The notes under the pieces were generated by a model. It did not search any database. It was not told the origin of the DNA and saw only the letters and a list, made by a program, of their open reading frames with translations. From Chlorops oryzae (taxonomy: Eukaryota > Arthropoda > Insecta > Diptera > Chloropidae), in contig CM035808.1 in NCBI GenBank assembly GCA_020466095.1, positions 40,249,999-40,313,998 on the forward strand: DNA of 64,000 nucleotides. Direction: 5' to 3'. Positions 22,977-33,650 of this stretch are shown piece by piece. A program made the translations under genes and the position numbers. Every line of letters starts with the position of its first letter. Position 1 is the stretch's first letter.

Positions 22977-23790
22977 CACCGATAGCTTGAGCCAGAATGA
23001 GACTCATTCAAAGAGTACTTGTGAGTCTTCTTCGGTATGAAAACGCTACACAGCTCTGAAATCGCTGCGGGGAACGGCAATTCTCTATAAACCTACTTGG
23101 GGGGAACGGAAGACACCAAAAAAACTAACGTCGGCAGAGCAAATTGCCATACCCAGCTAGGCGGCGGCAGAATTGCTATACTCTCGCGGCTTACACACTG
23201 CTTGAATTTTTCTTTGGGCTCTCACGATTGTTTCGCTGCGCCGGCTTTTCTGTTCGGTTCGGCTTTCTGTGTGTGTCAGTGCGTCTGTGTGCTCGAAATC
23301 AGCACGTGCATGTGTACGATGCTCGGTGTGTATTGTTTTGTTTTTTTTTTTTTCATATGAAAATATATATACGGCATGACGCCTTTACAAAACAGAGAAA
23401 GCAAAACCGGCAAATGAAAGAGAGAGGCGCAAACAACAAGTCCAATAACAAAAACAATAGCAAAAAGAACCAAATCGAAAAATTACAACTGCTAGAACTG
23501 CTAGAAATTTTCGGTGTCGTTTTATTGTTGTTGTTGGTGTGTGTGAGCTTCGCTGTCTCTCGCAATCTCTTTTTCTTTCGCGTTCGGTGTATTCGGCGCT
23601 CTTTCGTTTTGCGCTGAGTTTGCGTTTTTCTACTCGCCGCATGAACTTCTCACGTGTACCGGCATTTTTCGATTTTTTTTTTCTTTCTTCCTTTTGTTTT
23701 GCAATTTCTTTGTTTTGCGCGAGGGCATACAAGCATACAAAAACAGCCACGGAAAGAAGAAATCGAAACAGAAACAAATGCTGTTAAATG
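22977..23790 (-). promoter_or_regulatory. Candidate promoter/5' leader region
   Basis: GC-richer than its surroundings, with two CACGTG E-boxes (near 23301 and 23652) and a usable minus-strand donor (CTATCG|GTGAGA ending at 22977). The minus-strand text resembles fly 5' leaders (short CAA/CGAA-rich runs). CACGTG is the Myc/Max site, so autoregulation would be possible. No core promoter motif pair was found. Confidence 0.2.
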
Positions 23791-24059
23791 TTAACAGAGA
23801 TCTAACAGATTTTGATTTGCCACAACAAAAAATTGTAAACTAACATTATTAGTTTATTATTTCCCTTCACTCGACAAAATAATTACAAATTTTCTGTTAT
23901 CTTACTCCGGGGGGTTTTTGTTTTAATTTCCTCTTATTTGTTTATTGTTTTTTTTTGGCTTTTCAACTTTAGCTTTGCGGTTGATAGTAAGCAATAATTT
24001 TTCGAGTCTCTTCATAAATAATGCTCGCAAGGAGACTGTTAAAAATGTAATCTTTGAGT

Positions 24060-24255
24060 CAGTGATGCCAGGTTGAGGGATATTTCCCATTTTGAGGGAT
24101 TTTTGGAATTACTTACTTTATTTTTCAACAAAAACCACAAAAAAAGTTATAAAAGGGATTTTTGACGATCATTTTTCTATGGAAAACAGAATAAAAGGTT
24201 TTTTTTTTATACTTATAGCCGAGGAAAAAGTGGCAACAAAATACTGACAGCACAG
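24060..24255. mobile_element. Short hAT-like MITE (CAGTGTTGCCA family)
   Basis: 196 bp. Left end CAGTGATGCCAG, right end CTGACAGCACAG. Flanking octamers CTTTGAGT and CTTTGAAT match 7/8. Same family as 19708-19909 and 29564-29751. Confidence 0.7.
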
Positions 24256-24450
24256 CTTTGAATACGGCTCCTGAGAACTCTGAACGAACAACATCAGTTG
24301 AGATATGAAATCTCTATTAAGAGTCTAAGGATTTCGGGAAAATAAATTCCTTTTCATATTCCCTTGCTAGGATCTAGATTCTAGATTGATAAGATCATTT
24401 AAAAGCGATTCGACATTATTTTATCACGTTAATTACACCGCCACACAAAA

Positions 24451-25306
24451 CAAGTAAGGGTGTTATAGTCAGGCGAGCCTGACAATAGAATACCCGACAC
24501 AGACACACATGTTCAAATCATTTTTAATATCAAGAGGTGTTTAAGACCATAAGGGGCCCCATATACCGACTTTTGATAGATTTCTTTATGGAAAATGCCC
24601 CTTTTCCACGCCCACTTTTCCAATTTTTTTTAAACTATAATCGGAGGCTTAAATATACGCTCAAATTTTAAGTTTCATTAAAATATTTCGAAAAAGTCCG
24701 ATTTTAAGGCAGTTTTGTGATTTTTGTGACAGACCCTAGTACTGGAGGTACCCTTAAAAATGGACCGTTCAAAGAAATTTTTTGGAAGGATGTTTAAGGC
24801 TACAAAGGAAGCATAAGTGCCAAATTTCGTTCAAGTCCCATTTGAATTTCGGGTGTAGGAGACAATTTTCGAAAACCGCCCTTCTGCCACGCCCACTTTT
24901 ACAATTTTTGGAAATAATATTACTGTCCTTTAAATATGATCAAATATCAAAATTGATCAAAATATCTTGAAAAACTTCGATTTTAGAGCAGTTTTTGTGA
25001 TTTTCGTAATAGACCCTAGTACTGGGGGTACCACTAAAAATGGTCAGATCGGGTCCATTCTCGAACTTGTTCTTACTCATGTCCCCGTGAGCACGCATAC
25101 CAAATTTTGTAGAGATAGCTCAACTCCTTCGATAAGATAACTGTATACAGACAGACAGACAGACGGACGGACATGTCTAAATCGAATTTGCTGGTGACGC
25201 TGATCATTTCTATATATATTTTGTATGGTCTATCTCGACTGGTTCTGGATGTTACACACAACCACACAAACGCAATATACCCTCGACACAGAGTGTGTCG
25301 GGTATA
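24451..25306 (-). mobile_element. DINE-1/HINE-like element (copy A)
   Basis: Read on the minus strand it starts TATACCCGACACACTC, has a TATATAGAAATGATCAGC core, GTCCGTCTG microsatellite and repeated CCACGCCCAC blocks. It ends in a hairpin GTCAGGCTCGCCTGAC (24468-24483) followed by CTTACTTG. It is an intact copy without the insertion found in copy B and so preserves the empty site for it. Confidence 0.82.
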
Positions 25307-26522
25307 AAAAGGCTTGTTACAGAAGGATGACACATTTTTTTCAAATATCCGATTTTTCCCCATCACCCTCAGTTTTCGCCCCAGTGCCCCCCAAAACGCA
25401 CAAAAGGGTTAATATTCTAGAATGCATAAAATAAAAAATTAAATATCCCAACTTACATTTTTCGGTATCCTGAATAAGAATTGGAAGTCGAACTTTATCT
25501 ACGAACCTTAATTTTTCCTCAACACCCCTCCCCGTCTCTTATCAAACCACCCAAAAAGTTGAAATTTCTCCAATATGTAAGAAAACGAAATACTTTGTCC
25601 CGGAATACGTTTATGGGTACGCTGAGCAAGAATATGCAGTCGAAATTACGCTACGATCCTCAATTTTCCCCTCAAAAACCCTCAGCACTCCCGATCAACC
25701 ACCCCCAGCAGGGTGCATTGTAGCAGTTCCACAGCTTCCCACTTTCACGCAACTTAAAGGGTCCCAACGTCCATAGCTAAATTTGTCAAAAATTGGCATA
25801 CTCTGTACCTTGACGTGAGCCTTCTCCTCTGATGATCTCCTTTGATCAGACACAAAAGACACAAGCGCATATCCAGATATTTATTGGCAATCTTCTCCAT
25901 TGCGGATGCCGGTGTACTCAAATAAAGGCATAACCCTTTTGTTTACATTCTGAGGTTGATGAACCAATAACTTCAATGAATAGAACGAATGAAAGCAAAA
26001 CACAAACACACAAAAACACACAAGCCCGAGAAGAAAACAACATGAATAATGAGGGGAAAACGTGGGCAAAAGTATCTAGCGCGTCATCGTCTGTGGTCAA
26101 ACCTACCTCAATAATTGAATCAATAACTTCGGCCAAAAGCAACAAAGAAACAACAATAAAAATAAATAAATAAAGAGCGAAATAAATAAAAAATGGCGTG
26201 TAAATTAACCCTAAAAGGATAATGCTGTATGAAAAATATCCTATTACACGCAATCGAAGGATCGCACATTTTATACAGCATAAGAGGAAGGGGGGAGAAA
26301 AGTAGACCAGAAGAGCTGACCATGTAAGGAAGGGAGAAATAACAATCAGTTGAACAGAAAACGAGTGTAAATATAAATAAGCCGCCTTTTGAGAGCGAAG
26401 CTAAGGAGAGATGGACTAAAAATTCTGCTTACAGTGAAAGTCCCGGAAAAGGTCCTCAGACAGATTTGTTTTTGAAAGCTTAACCCTTCATAAGGTTAAA
26501 AGAATTATTATTTATGAATTAA
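25307..26522. other. No gene recognised
   Basis: Contains two degenerate about 150-bp repeats (25340-25560, 25560-25730) with CCCC-rich segments and a lone piggyBac-like left end TTAACCCTAAAAGGATA near 26205. The remainder is AT-rich with no convincing frame. Confidence 0.5.
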
Positions 26523-26923
26523 CCATTTCATTACCAAACTATTTTCGCACATAATGTCTAAAAATGACATTTTAGCACCAATTTTCTCGTTGGATTTGCC
26601 TTCATTTTAAGGGAACCTTTCCAATTTGTACTAAATTCTATAGAAAGTGATGTAAGTTTGAGAAATAACCTAGGATATTTTTTCAGTTAGGGGCCGTCCA
26701 TTAATTACGTAAGCAAAAGTGGTCAAAATCTTTCCTACGTAATTAAAAGCGCTTTAGATTAAGAGTACAGTGTACTCTCTTCTAAGCGGACACCTGCGGG
26801 ACCGAAAAATATGTACATACGTTTAAGAGGGGTGATCGGAAGGAGAGAGAACACTGTAGATATATGAATATGGGTTCTTCATAATTTTTTTTGGGATATA
26901 TTTACCCGCAGGTAGTGAAAGGG
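26523..26923. mobile_element. piggyBac-like element with nested small MITE
   Basis: TTAA at 26519-26522 and 26924-26927. Inverted ends CCATTTCATTACC and CCCTTTCACTACC. Encloses a TA-flanked MITE (26768-26856). Further degenerate copies of its right end (GGYAGTGAAA-type motifs) follow at about 26970, 27035 and 27175. Confidence 0.65.
26768..26856. mobile_element. 89-bp TA-flanked MITE (CAGTG ends)
   Basis: Flanked by TA (26766-26767, 26857-26858). Imperfect inverted ends: CAGTGTACTCTCT and CAGTGTTCTCTCT. A second, left-truncated copy lies at 18838-18923. TA duplication and CAGT ends suggest a pogo/Tigger-like (Tc1-mariner) origin. Confidence 0.65.
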
Positions 26924-27799
26924 TTAATATATTTATTCATAATGTTCATTCGAATGTATTGTCCCAATGGCAGTGGAAGGGTTATCCAAATTCTCCATAA
27001 TTTCTCTCGGATATATTGTCTGAATGGTAGTGAAAGAGTTAACCCTTAATAGCCTGATTTTCTTTTTTTTAGCGAAAACGGTTTATTCATACAAAGGCGT
27101 CGTTTCTTTGAGGTACTAGTGGGGTATGTATCTTCGTAATATTTTTGCGATATGTTATCTCGGTGGCAGTGAAAAGGTTAAGATATTTTTTTAATACCAT
27201 GTGTGACACCTACCGCCATACCAGCGGTATGGCGTACCTGGGGGATGTTTTTCGGGGGCTCAAATCCCCTCCGAAATGCGAGAAATTTCAAAGGAACACG
27301 GGCGATTAGTGTTAGGCCTAAAAGCCTCTCTCGAAATCATTTTCCGGCTACAATTGTTTAGGCTTCACAACACGCTCAAGGCGAAATATTTGCAGCACTA
27401 TTTAAATCAGTAAATTAAGATGTTTTATGAATCACTCCAAAAAATTTATACTAATATGTGAAAATGATGATAACGATATCTTGAAACGTTTTTTCAATAA
27501 AGATAAGAGAAATTTTTTTTTTCTAAGCTTCTTTGGAGCATACACTATAAAAAGAAAATCTTGATGTCGGAACCCTAAAAAGTACTCATGTTAAATGGAA
27601 ATGAAAAAAAATTACGCTTTAATTTGAAAGGTAAAATTTCAATTTTTATTTAGGAAAAGCAGAAATCTTTTTCAGCTTTAGTTTCATGGGTAAATCAAGA
27701 ATTGTTTTCAAAATTTTGATTATTTATTGGATCACTCCTGTAAAGGTTTATCAAGATAAATCGGAAATAGTTCACTGTTGCTGAAATTTTCTAATAGGG

Positions 27800-28101
27800 G
27801 TACATTCTGAACCCCTTGGCGTGCCCTCTAAGGACGTATGTCGAAGTTGCAGATCTCAGGAAGACGAAGAATCAGTTAGCCATTTTATGTGTTAGTTCCC
27901 TGGCAAGGAGAAGAACCAGGCTACTCGATCCGTTCTTCCTCACTGCACTGCTTTGTGCTACAAGAATAAATGACACGGGTTTGTTCATAAACGAGTCCAA
28001 CTATCTCCATCAAATAGGTAACTAGGGAAGCTAAGGCTTCCCTTCTGATATCACGACAGACCGATATGCTACTTAAGTTTGTCACCATAAGAGAGAAAGC
28101 T
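27800..28101 (+). pseudogene. 3' end of a Jockey-like LINE (frameshifted)
   Basis: One frame reads EPLGVPSKDVCRSCRSQEDE then ESVSHFMC and a stop. The reading continues, frame-shifted, as LARRRTRLLDPFFLTAL and ends near INDTGLF. The CRSC...EDEESVSHFMC zinc-knuckle-like ending after the RNase H region is typical of Jockey-type non-LTR retrotransposons in flies. The 3' UTR-like remainder runs straight into a (CCTAA)n tail. 5'-truncated and dead. Confidence 0.75.
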
Positions 28102-28230
28102 ACCCTAACCTAACATAACCTAACCTAACCTAACCTAAACTAACCTAAACTAACCTAACCTAACCTAACCTAACCTAACCTAACCTAACCTAACCTAACC
28201 TAACCTAACCTAACCTAACCTCACCTAACC
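28102..28230. repeat. (CCTAA)n = (TTAGG)n array
   Basis: About 130 bp of near-perfect ACCTA pentamers, equal to the ancestral insect telomere unit on the opposite strand. It directly abuts the LINE 3' end, and the same unit forms the tails of the SINEs at 30010 and 50109, so a retrotransposon tail is the simplest origin. Confidence 0.9.
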
Positions 28231-28689
28231 GTAATCTCTTGGTGAGGTTCGGATAGCTCTCTATAAAGTGAGGTATTTTCTCCACACAGTACAGTTTCTA
28301 TGAGTGAAGTCAGTTAGGAAAAGGAAGTGTGGGAGGTTCAGTTTAGGAAAAGTCTCATCCATTTTAAAATGAGAGATTATCCACAGAGTGGAGTCTACAC
28401 TGTACTAAGCGTGTTCTTTAATACATCTCATAGTTTTGATTTCCCCACTTTTGTTTAGGAAAAAAATGTAAAAAAAAATAACAATCCTTGAAGCCATGCA
28501 AGTAATTGTAAAAAGGAAAGCAAAGAAGAAAAAAATGAAACAGTGTAAATAAATGACAATCAAACAAAGTTTTGCTAAAGCTCAAGAAAAGAAAAAAAAA
28601 AAAATAAATAAATTAACAACTAAAAGTAAACATGTGACTTGGCGCCCATTCGAGTGCTCAATCAAGATAGCAACTATTAAAAAAACCGC

Positions 28690-28691
<2 letters not shown>

Positions 28692-28732
<41 letters not shown>
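28692..28732. repeat. (CT)n microsatellite
   Basis: About 40 bp of CT dinucleotides. The flanking 28230-29550 shows no gene. Confidence 0.95.
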
Positions 28733-28734
<2 letters not shown>

Positions 28735-29563
28735 TAATTAGTCTACAACAAAGTCAATCGAAAAAGTAAGAGAGCACGTCTTTGATGAACTACTTTGAAA
28801 TACCGACGTTTGATTTCACTTTACTTTCATTATCTCCAAGGTTACCCCCCCTAGCCACTCTTCCGACGAATGTTGTTGCCATACCAAATGTTTTGATAAT
28901 AATTGAAATAGTTTTGTGATGGAATTTAATATTAATTTGAGAAAACCTTCTCAACTTGTTGGCTCCTTTAAACAGTAGATCTAACAATTCCCACACTAGA
29001 GCTCGTAATAAAAATAGTTCAAGAGGTGTGGAAATATTCAACTTTGGTACTTATAACTTTGACTTGAGTCAGGTTTGTCGAGAGAAATATGGAGTTCAGG
29101 GTGGTTTTCATATCTAGGGTCCCCTCGACACAAAATATTGATTAAAATAAAGGGGAACTGTTCACTTGCATAGGGTAATGACAGAATTATGGGGTCCCTT
29201 TTCTTAAGAAAGGGGATCACTGCGTTGCTCTTTCTGGAAGCCAAGGCCCTCACTCGACCAAGGGTGACTATAGCTATGATCTAACTATATATGATATGCA
29301 CGGTGAAAACTCTCATATGGGCATTTCCATACGTACGCGACATTTACGAGAGTAATTTCAGGCCCTTAATACATAAAAACTGTAACTCAAAATTTCGAAG
29401 ATACGATCCGAAAGGTAACCAATTATATACGGACGCAACAACAATGTTCCTTTTTCCGGAAATGCCTATATTTGGGAAAATCACTTTAAGCCAACTATTT
29501 TATTGCATTTGAATGAATGGACGATGAAGTTAATTTTTGAGAGATCAATATAGGAATAGAGCG

Positions 29564-29751
29564 CAGTGATGCCAGATTGAGGAGTTTTTTTTTTCCATAT
29601 TAGGGGAACTTCTCGAAAAATTTTTTAGCCATAATCGCTTCAAATACTTAAAACCGGTTGGTTCATGTCACTTTTTCTATCGAAAATAGGACGTAAGGGA
29701 TCTTTAAAAAATATCTGAGTGAACAATGTCGGCAAAATACTGGCAACACTG
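29564..29751. mobile_element. Short hAT-like MITE (CAGTGTTGCCA family), TSD lost
   Basis: Ends CAGTGATGCCAG and CAGTGTTGCCAG (reverse complement) over 188 bp. Flanking octamers do not match, so the insertion is old or rearranged. Confidence 0.55.
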
Positions 29752-30009
29752 AACGGAACGAGCAGAGCGAATTTACCAGTGAAGGGAAATCTCTACTAAA
29801 GTAAGGGAAACCTACTGGTCTTTTGATGGAGACTTTGAGGAGAAAAGTTTAAGGGAGATCTTAAGGGGACTAAGATTTAATTTTTAGAAGATTTTAAAGT
29901 CAAAATAAAAGGAAATTTTGATCTTATATTAAGATATTCAGAGGGCCGGGGGTATTCGGCTTCTTTTTGTTTTTCTTTTAAGCTTGTTTTAGGTTTTTGT
30001 TCATTGTTA

Positions 30010-30758
30010 GAATAGATTAGGTTAGGTTCGTGTGGCTGCCTCCGTTATGGGTGATACACTTAGGCTCCACATGAGAGCCCGTTGTGATACCATGAATAAT
30101 GGGAAAACAACAAAGAACAGAAACAGAAAAGACAGGGACGTAGCTAGAGAAAGACTGCTTTGGTAGTGCTTATATTGGCCACAGTGGTGGTATAATGAAC
30201 AATTATAAGACATTAGCGCAAAAAAAAATTTGGGGGGGTCAGAGGAAGTTTAGAGAGTTCTGGACCAAAAACCCATAAAATCAAAAAAATTCATGACACC
30301 CGATTTTGATGAAAATTTATATTTAGATTAAGTGAAAGATTCTTCAAATTTTGGCGGTAAAATTTTTTCCAAAAAACTGATTACAACTACTCCTTTTCGG
30401 ATCAGCTTGGAACTAGACCCTAACTAGACTAGTTGTAATCAGTTTCTTGAAAAAATTTTTAAAATTGTTCACTTATTCTATATAAAAATTTTCAACAAAA
30501 TCGGACGTCATGAAATTTTTGGATTTTATGGGTTTTTGGTCCACAACTCTATAAACTTCCTCTAACCCCCCCAAATTTTTTTTTTTGGGCTAATGTCTTA
30601 TAATTGTGGCCAATATAAGCACTACCAAAGCAGCCTTTCTCTAGCTACACCCCTGAGAAAAAGACGAAATAAACATCCACGACCTGAGCTGGGAGTTGAA
30701 CTCAGAAGCACCCGCTTTGTAAGTTGGCATTTCAACCAACTACGGCAGAGAAGCCGAC
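30010..30758 (-). mobile_element. tRNA-derived SINE interrupted by a MITE
   Basis: Minus-strand head at 30758 with a B box-like GAGTTCAACTCC (about 30691-30702) and an A-box-like TAGTTGGTTGAAATGCC. The body resumes after the MITE and ends in CCTAACCTAAT. A 13-bp duplication TTGTTCATTG(T/C)TA flanks it (29997-30009, 30759-30771; one mismatch). Its 3' body GGTATCACAACGGGC...CCTAAGTG matches the SINE at 15717. Confidence 0.87.
30133..30655. mobile_element. Palindromic hAT-like MITE inside the SINE
   Basis: 523 bp, nearly a perfect foldback. The arms start CAGGG(A/G)(C/T)GTAGCTAGAG, and an 18-nt indel separates the arms after GGCCAC. Flanks AGAAAAGA and AGAAAAAG are consistent with an imperfect 8-bp TSD. 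The SINE sequence is continuous on either side. Confidence 0.82.
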
Positions 30759-30817
30759 TTGTTCATTGCTAACTGTTTCAATCAATACTATTAATAGTGC
30801 TCGCTTTATTTTCACTA

Positions 30818-31121
30818 CAGTAGTTTCGCTATATAAGAAAGTCGATTTTGCCAAGAAATTTCATTCTTATATCCGGATTTTTCTTATATAAGAACCCGTT
30901 TATAAGAAAAGTCTTTCTTATAAAAAAAAAAACCGTTTATAAGAAAATTTTTTCTTATATAAACTACCGATATTTGAAAAAAGGGGTGTTAAATTTTTAA
31001 TAAAAACCAAGTTTCTTATATAAAAATTTTTTCCATACAAAAAGAACTTTTTGTTTTGGTCAACAGTTTCTTAAAGGCGGGTTTTTCTTATATACGAGTT
31101 TCTTATATAGCGAAACTACTG
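30818..31121. mobile_element. TA-flanked MITE (pogo/Tigger-like)
   Basis: 304 bp. Ends CAGTAGTTTCGCTATATAAG are inverted over at least 22 bp with TA on each side (30816-30817, 31122-31123). Internally filled with repeated TTCTTATA motifs. Confidence 0.85.
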
Positions 31122-31123
31122 TA

Positions 31124-32585
31124 TCGCAATCTCATCTCCCCATTAGAGCGTCTTTACTGTAGATGTTAACTATCTGATTTCTTACAATAAATATAGAATG
31201 ATTCAACATTTTCAGTTTAAACTTACCGTTGTATAAAAATTTTTGGATCCCTTGAGTGTTGAGTATTGCTTTGTTTCATTGGCAGTTAATTTGTTGCTTC
31301 ATTATTTATATAGATGAATTATTGTTGTCACAATGGCGATTTATTTTTATTTAGAATATATATATAAGTATAATTTACTTTAAGGCACTTCTTTTTACAA
31401 TTTGTTACACAATTTGAATTTTAAAAAAATTAAAAAATTTTTACAAATTTTTATTTGGGCTTTTGAGCATTCGGAAAATTAATAAGCACTTTGTTCGTTA
31501 ATTCTTATCATTATCACTTTTATTTTGTACTTTAATTTTTTCGTTGATATATTTGTTTTATTACTTTTTCTTGGAACTTATAATTTGACACAATTCACAC
31601 TTCTTCTCTTTAAATTTTTTGCCTTATTTAATAATTTATTCACTTTTTTTTTAAACACTTTCAAACCTTTTTAACGCGAATTGCCTGCGCACTGTATTTT
31701 TTTTTTAATTTTCACAATTTTTATTTTAGAAATTATAGAAACCAAAATTCACTTATCTGAAAAAGAGAAGAAGAGAGAGAGAATTAGTATATGAATTGGC
31801 AATATTATTTTATGGATTAAATATGAGAGAATATACGGTACGGCGAATTATAGTTATGCATAATGGAAGAGTCTAGAAATTTAAGACCCAAGTAAACCTA
31901 ATACACAAACGTCCTGAAAGTGGAGTTTTCACTGTACCCACTATTTATTTCAATTGTAATTGAAAGAGAATCGGATTCAAAGAGGTTAAACAAGAATAGA
32001 GCAGTCAAGACTGAGGAACCTTATTCAGTCTATCCAGATTCTAGAATGAGAGCAGCTGAAATACTGTACTTTTACAAAATATTAACCCATATACAAACAC
32101 TCAAAGAGTGCATTCATTTACGTTCATTTTCAAAGTATTAATTACGCAAATATTCTCTCGCGCGGTATTTCACAATCATAAACAATTTTGAATTTCGCAA
32201 ATTATCGAAATGATTTCGTTAGTCGAATTACATAAAAAAGCGCAACAGTCAAACAAATTTTTTTTTTTGTGAAAAATGCAATTCATTATTTTTTGCCAAT
32301 AATAAATAAGAAAATCGAAAAAAAAGAAACATTAACAACAACGAAGTCCATTTTTCTTCTTATTGTTTGAAAAGAAAAGTTGGCGCGCAATTTTTATTTG
32401 CATCGGCGCTCTCGTTTTCTTTGTTGAACTGTTAAACTTCGGATATAAGTGGAATGCAAATCGAATGGAATGAAGCGGAATTGAGGAGGAAACTTTTTCG
32501 AATTAGAAGGCAAAGAGAGGGGCGAAAACGGGAAGGGACAGACGAGGGGAAAGTGAGGAAAAGATTATTAAAAAGGAAAGAATAA
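31124..32585. other. No gene recognised
   Basis: AT-rich sequence. A good minus-strand donor (ACAACG|GTAAGT near 31226) stands alone without a supported exon. 32340-32520 is slightly less AT-rich. Confidence 0.45.
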
Positions 32586-32589
32586 GGAA

Positions 32590-33060
32590 GAATGAGGAAA
32601 GGAGAAGTATCGAAGGAGGAAAGGAGGAGTATCGAAGTAGGATGGAAGGAGGAAGGAAGGAGGAAGGGACGAAGGAAGGAGGATGGAAGGAGGAAGGAAG
32701 GAGGAAGGAAGGAGGAAGGAAGGAGGAAGGAAGGAGGAAGGAAAAAGGAAAAAGGATGGAAGGAGAAAGGAAGGAGGAAGGAAGGAAGGAGGAAGGAAGA
32801 AGGAAGGAAGGAGGAAGGAGGAAGGAAGGAGGAAGGAGGGAGGAAGGAAGGGGGAAGGAAGTAGGAAGGAGGAAGGAGGAAGGAAGGAGGATGGAAGGAG
32901 GATGGAAGGAGGATGGAAGGAGTAAAGAAGCAGGATGGAAGGACGAAGGAAGGAGGAAGAAAGGAGGAAAGAAGCTGGATGGAAGGAGGATGGAAGGAGG
33001 ATGGAAGGAGGAAGGAAGGAGTAAAGAAGCTGGATGGAAGGAGGATGGAAGGATGATCAA
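32590..33060 (+). repeat. Purine minisatellite (GGAAGGAG/GGATGGAAG)n
   Basis: About 470 bp of 11-15-bp purine-only units on the plus strand (AAGGAGGAAGG variants), with interspersed GGATGGAAGGA and AAAGAAGCTGGATGG. It creates spurious K/E/G/R-rich and S/P/L-rich open frames. Confidence 0.92.
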
Positions 33061-33650
33061 AGGAGCAGGATTATAGAAAAGGGATAAATAGAGCAGTTTT
33101 AAATGCAAAAAGTAGTCAGTCGCTTCCATCAATTTATTTTTCTTAATTTCCCACATATTGAGCTTTTAAGTAAAATTAAATAAATAAAAACTAACCAGAT
33201 TATTAATTATTCGAACGATTAAGGCTCTTAGTCCCAACTATAAAAGAAAAAATACATATTTACATTTTTATAAAAGAAAAGGGATTCTTTCGAAACACCA
33301 AAACAAAACATGAAAAAGGAAAGAAAATACGGAAAGCTGCAAAATCAAAATGAAATTTTTATTTGATTGTAAAAATATTGCTCCGGGAACTTGCTGTGGG
33401 AACTTGGCGAAAAAAAATGTCCAAATCGATTAAAACTAATGGAGACAAATGACCATTTTTTGACCACTTTTGACCACCCAATAACTTTTTTTGACCACCC
33501 CCCAAAGAGGGGAAACCCCCCTTTGAAAATGCTTGGGCCAACTTCACGCAGCCGCAAAAATTTTTTTTTTCCAATTTTGAATACTTCTTAGAAATGACCA
33601 TTCCGAGACCTCCAATGACCACCCAATAACTTTTTTTGACCACCCTTAGA

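Larger units (their letters stand above)
19910..24059. other. Intergenic/intronic stretch, no gene recognised
   Basis: Apart from the two candidate leader regions listed separately, this holds AT-rich sequence, short homopolymers and a degraded relative of the CAGTGTTGCCA MITE (about 21720-21895). Open frames are short and low-complexity. Confidence 0.5.

Noticed and set aside
28102..28230. Telomere or chromosome end
   Set aside because: Array is interstitial and sits on a LINE 3' end; better explained as a retrotransposon tail.
31226..31300. Minus-strand donor ACAACG|GTAAGT as a first exon of dm
   Set aside because: Good donor but surroundings are AT-rich with no promoter signs; too weak to list as an exon.
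32503..33156. 217-residue Ser/Pro/Leu-rich frame and K/E/G/R-rich frames on the other strand
   Set aside because: Produced by the GGAAGGAG minisatellite.
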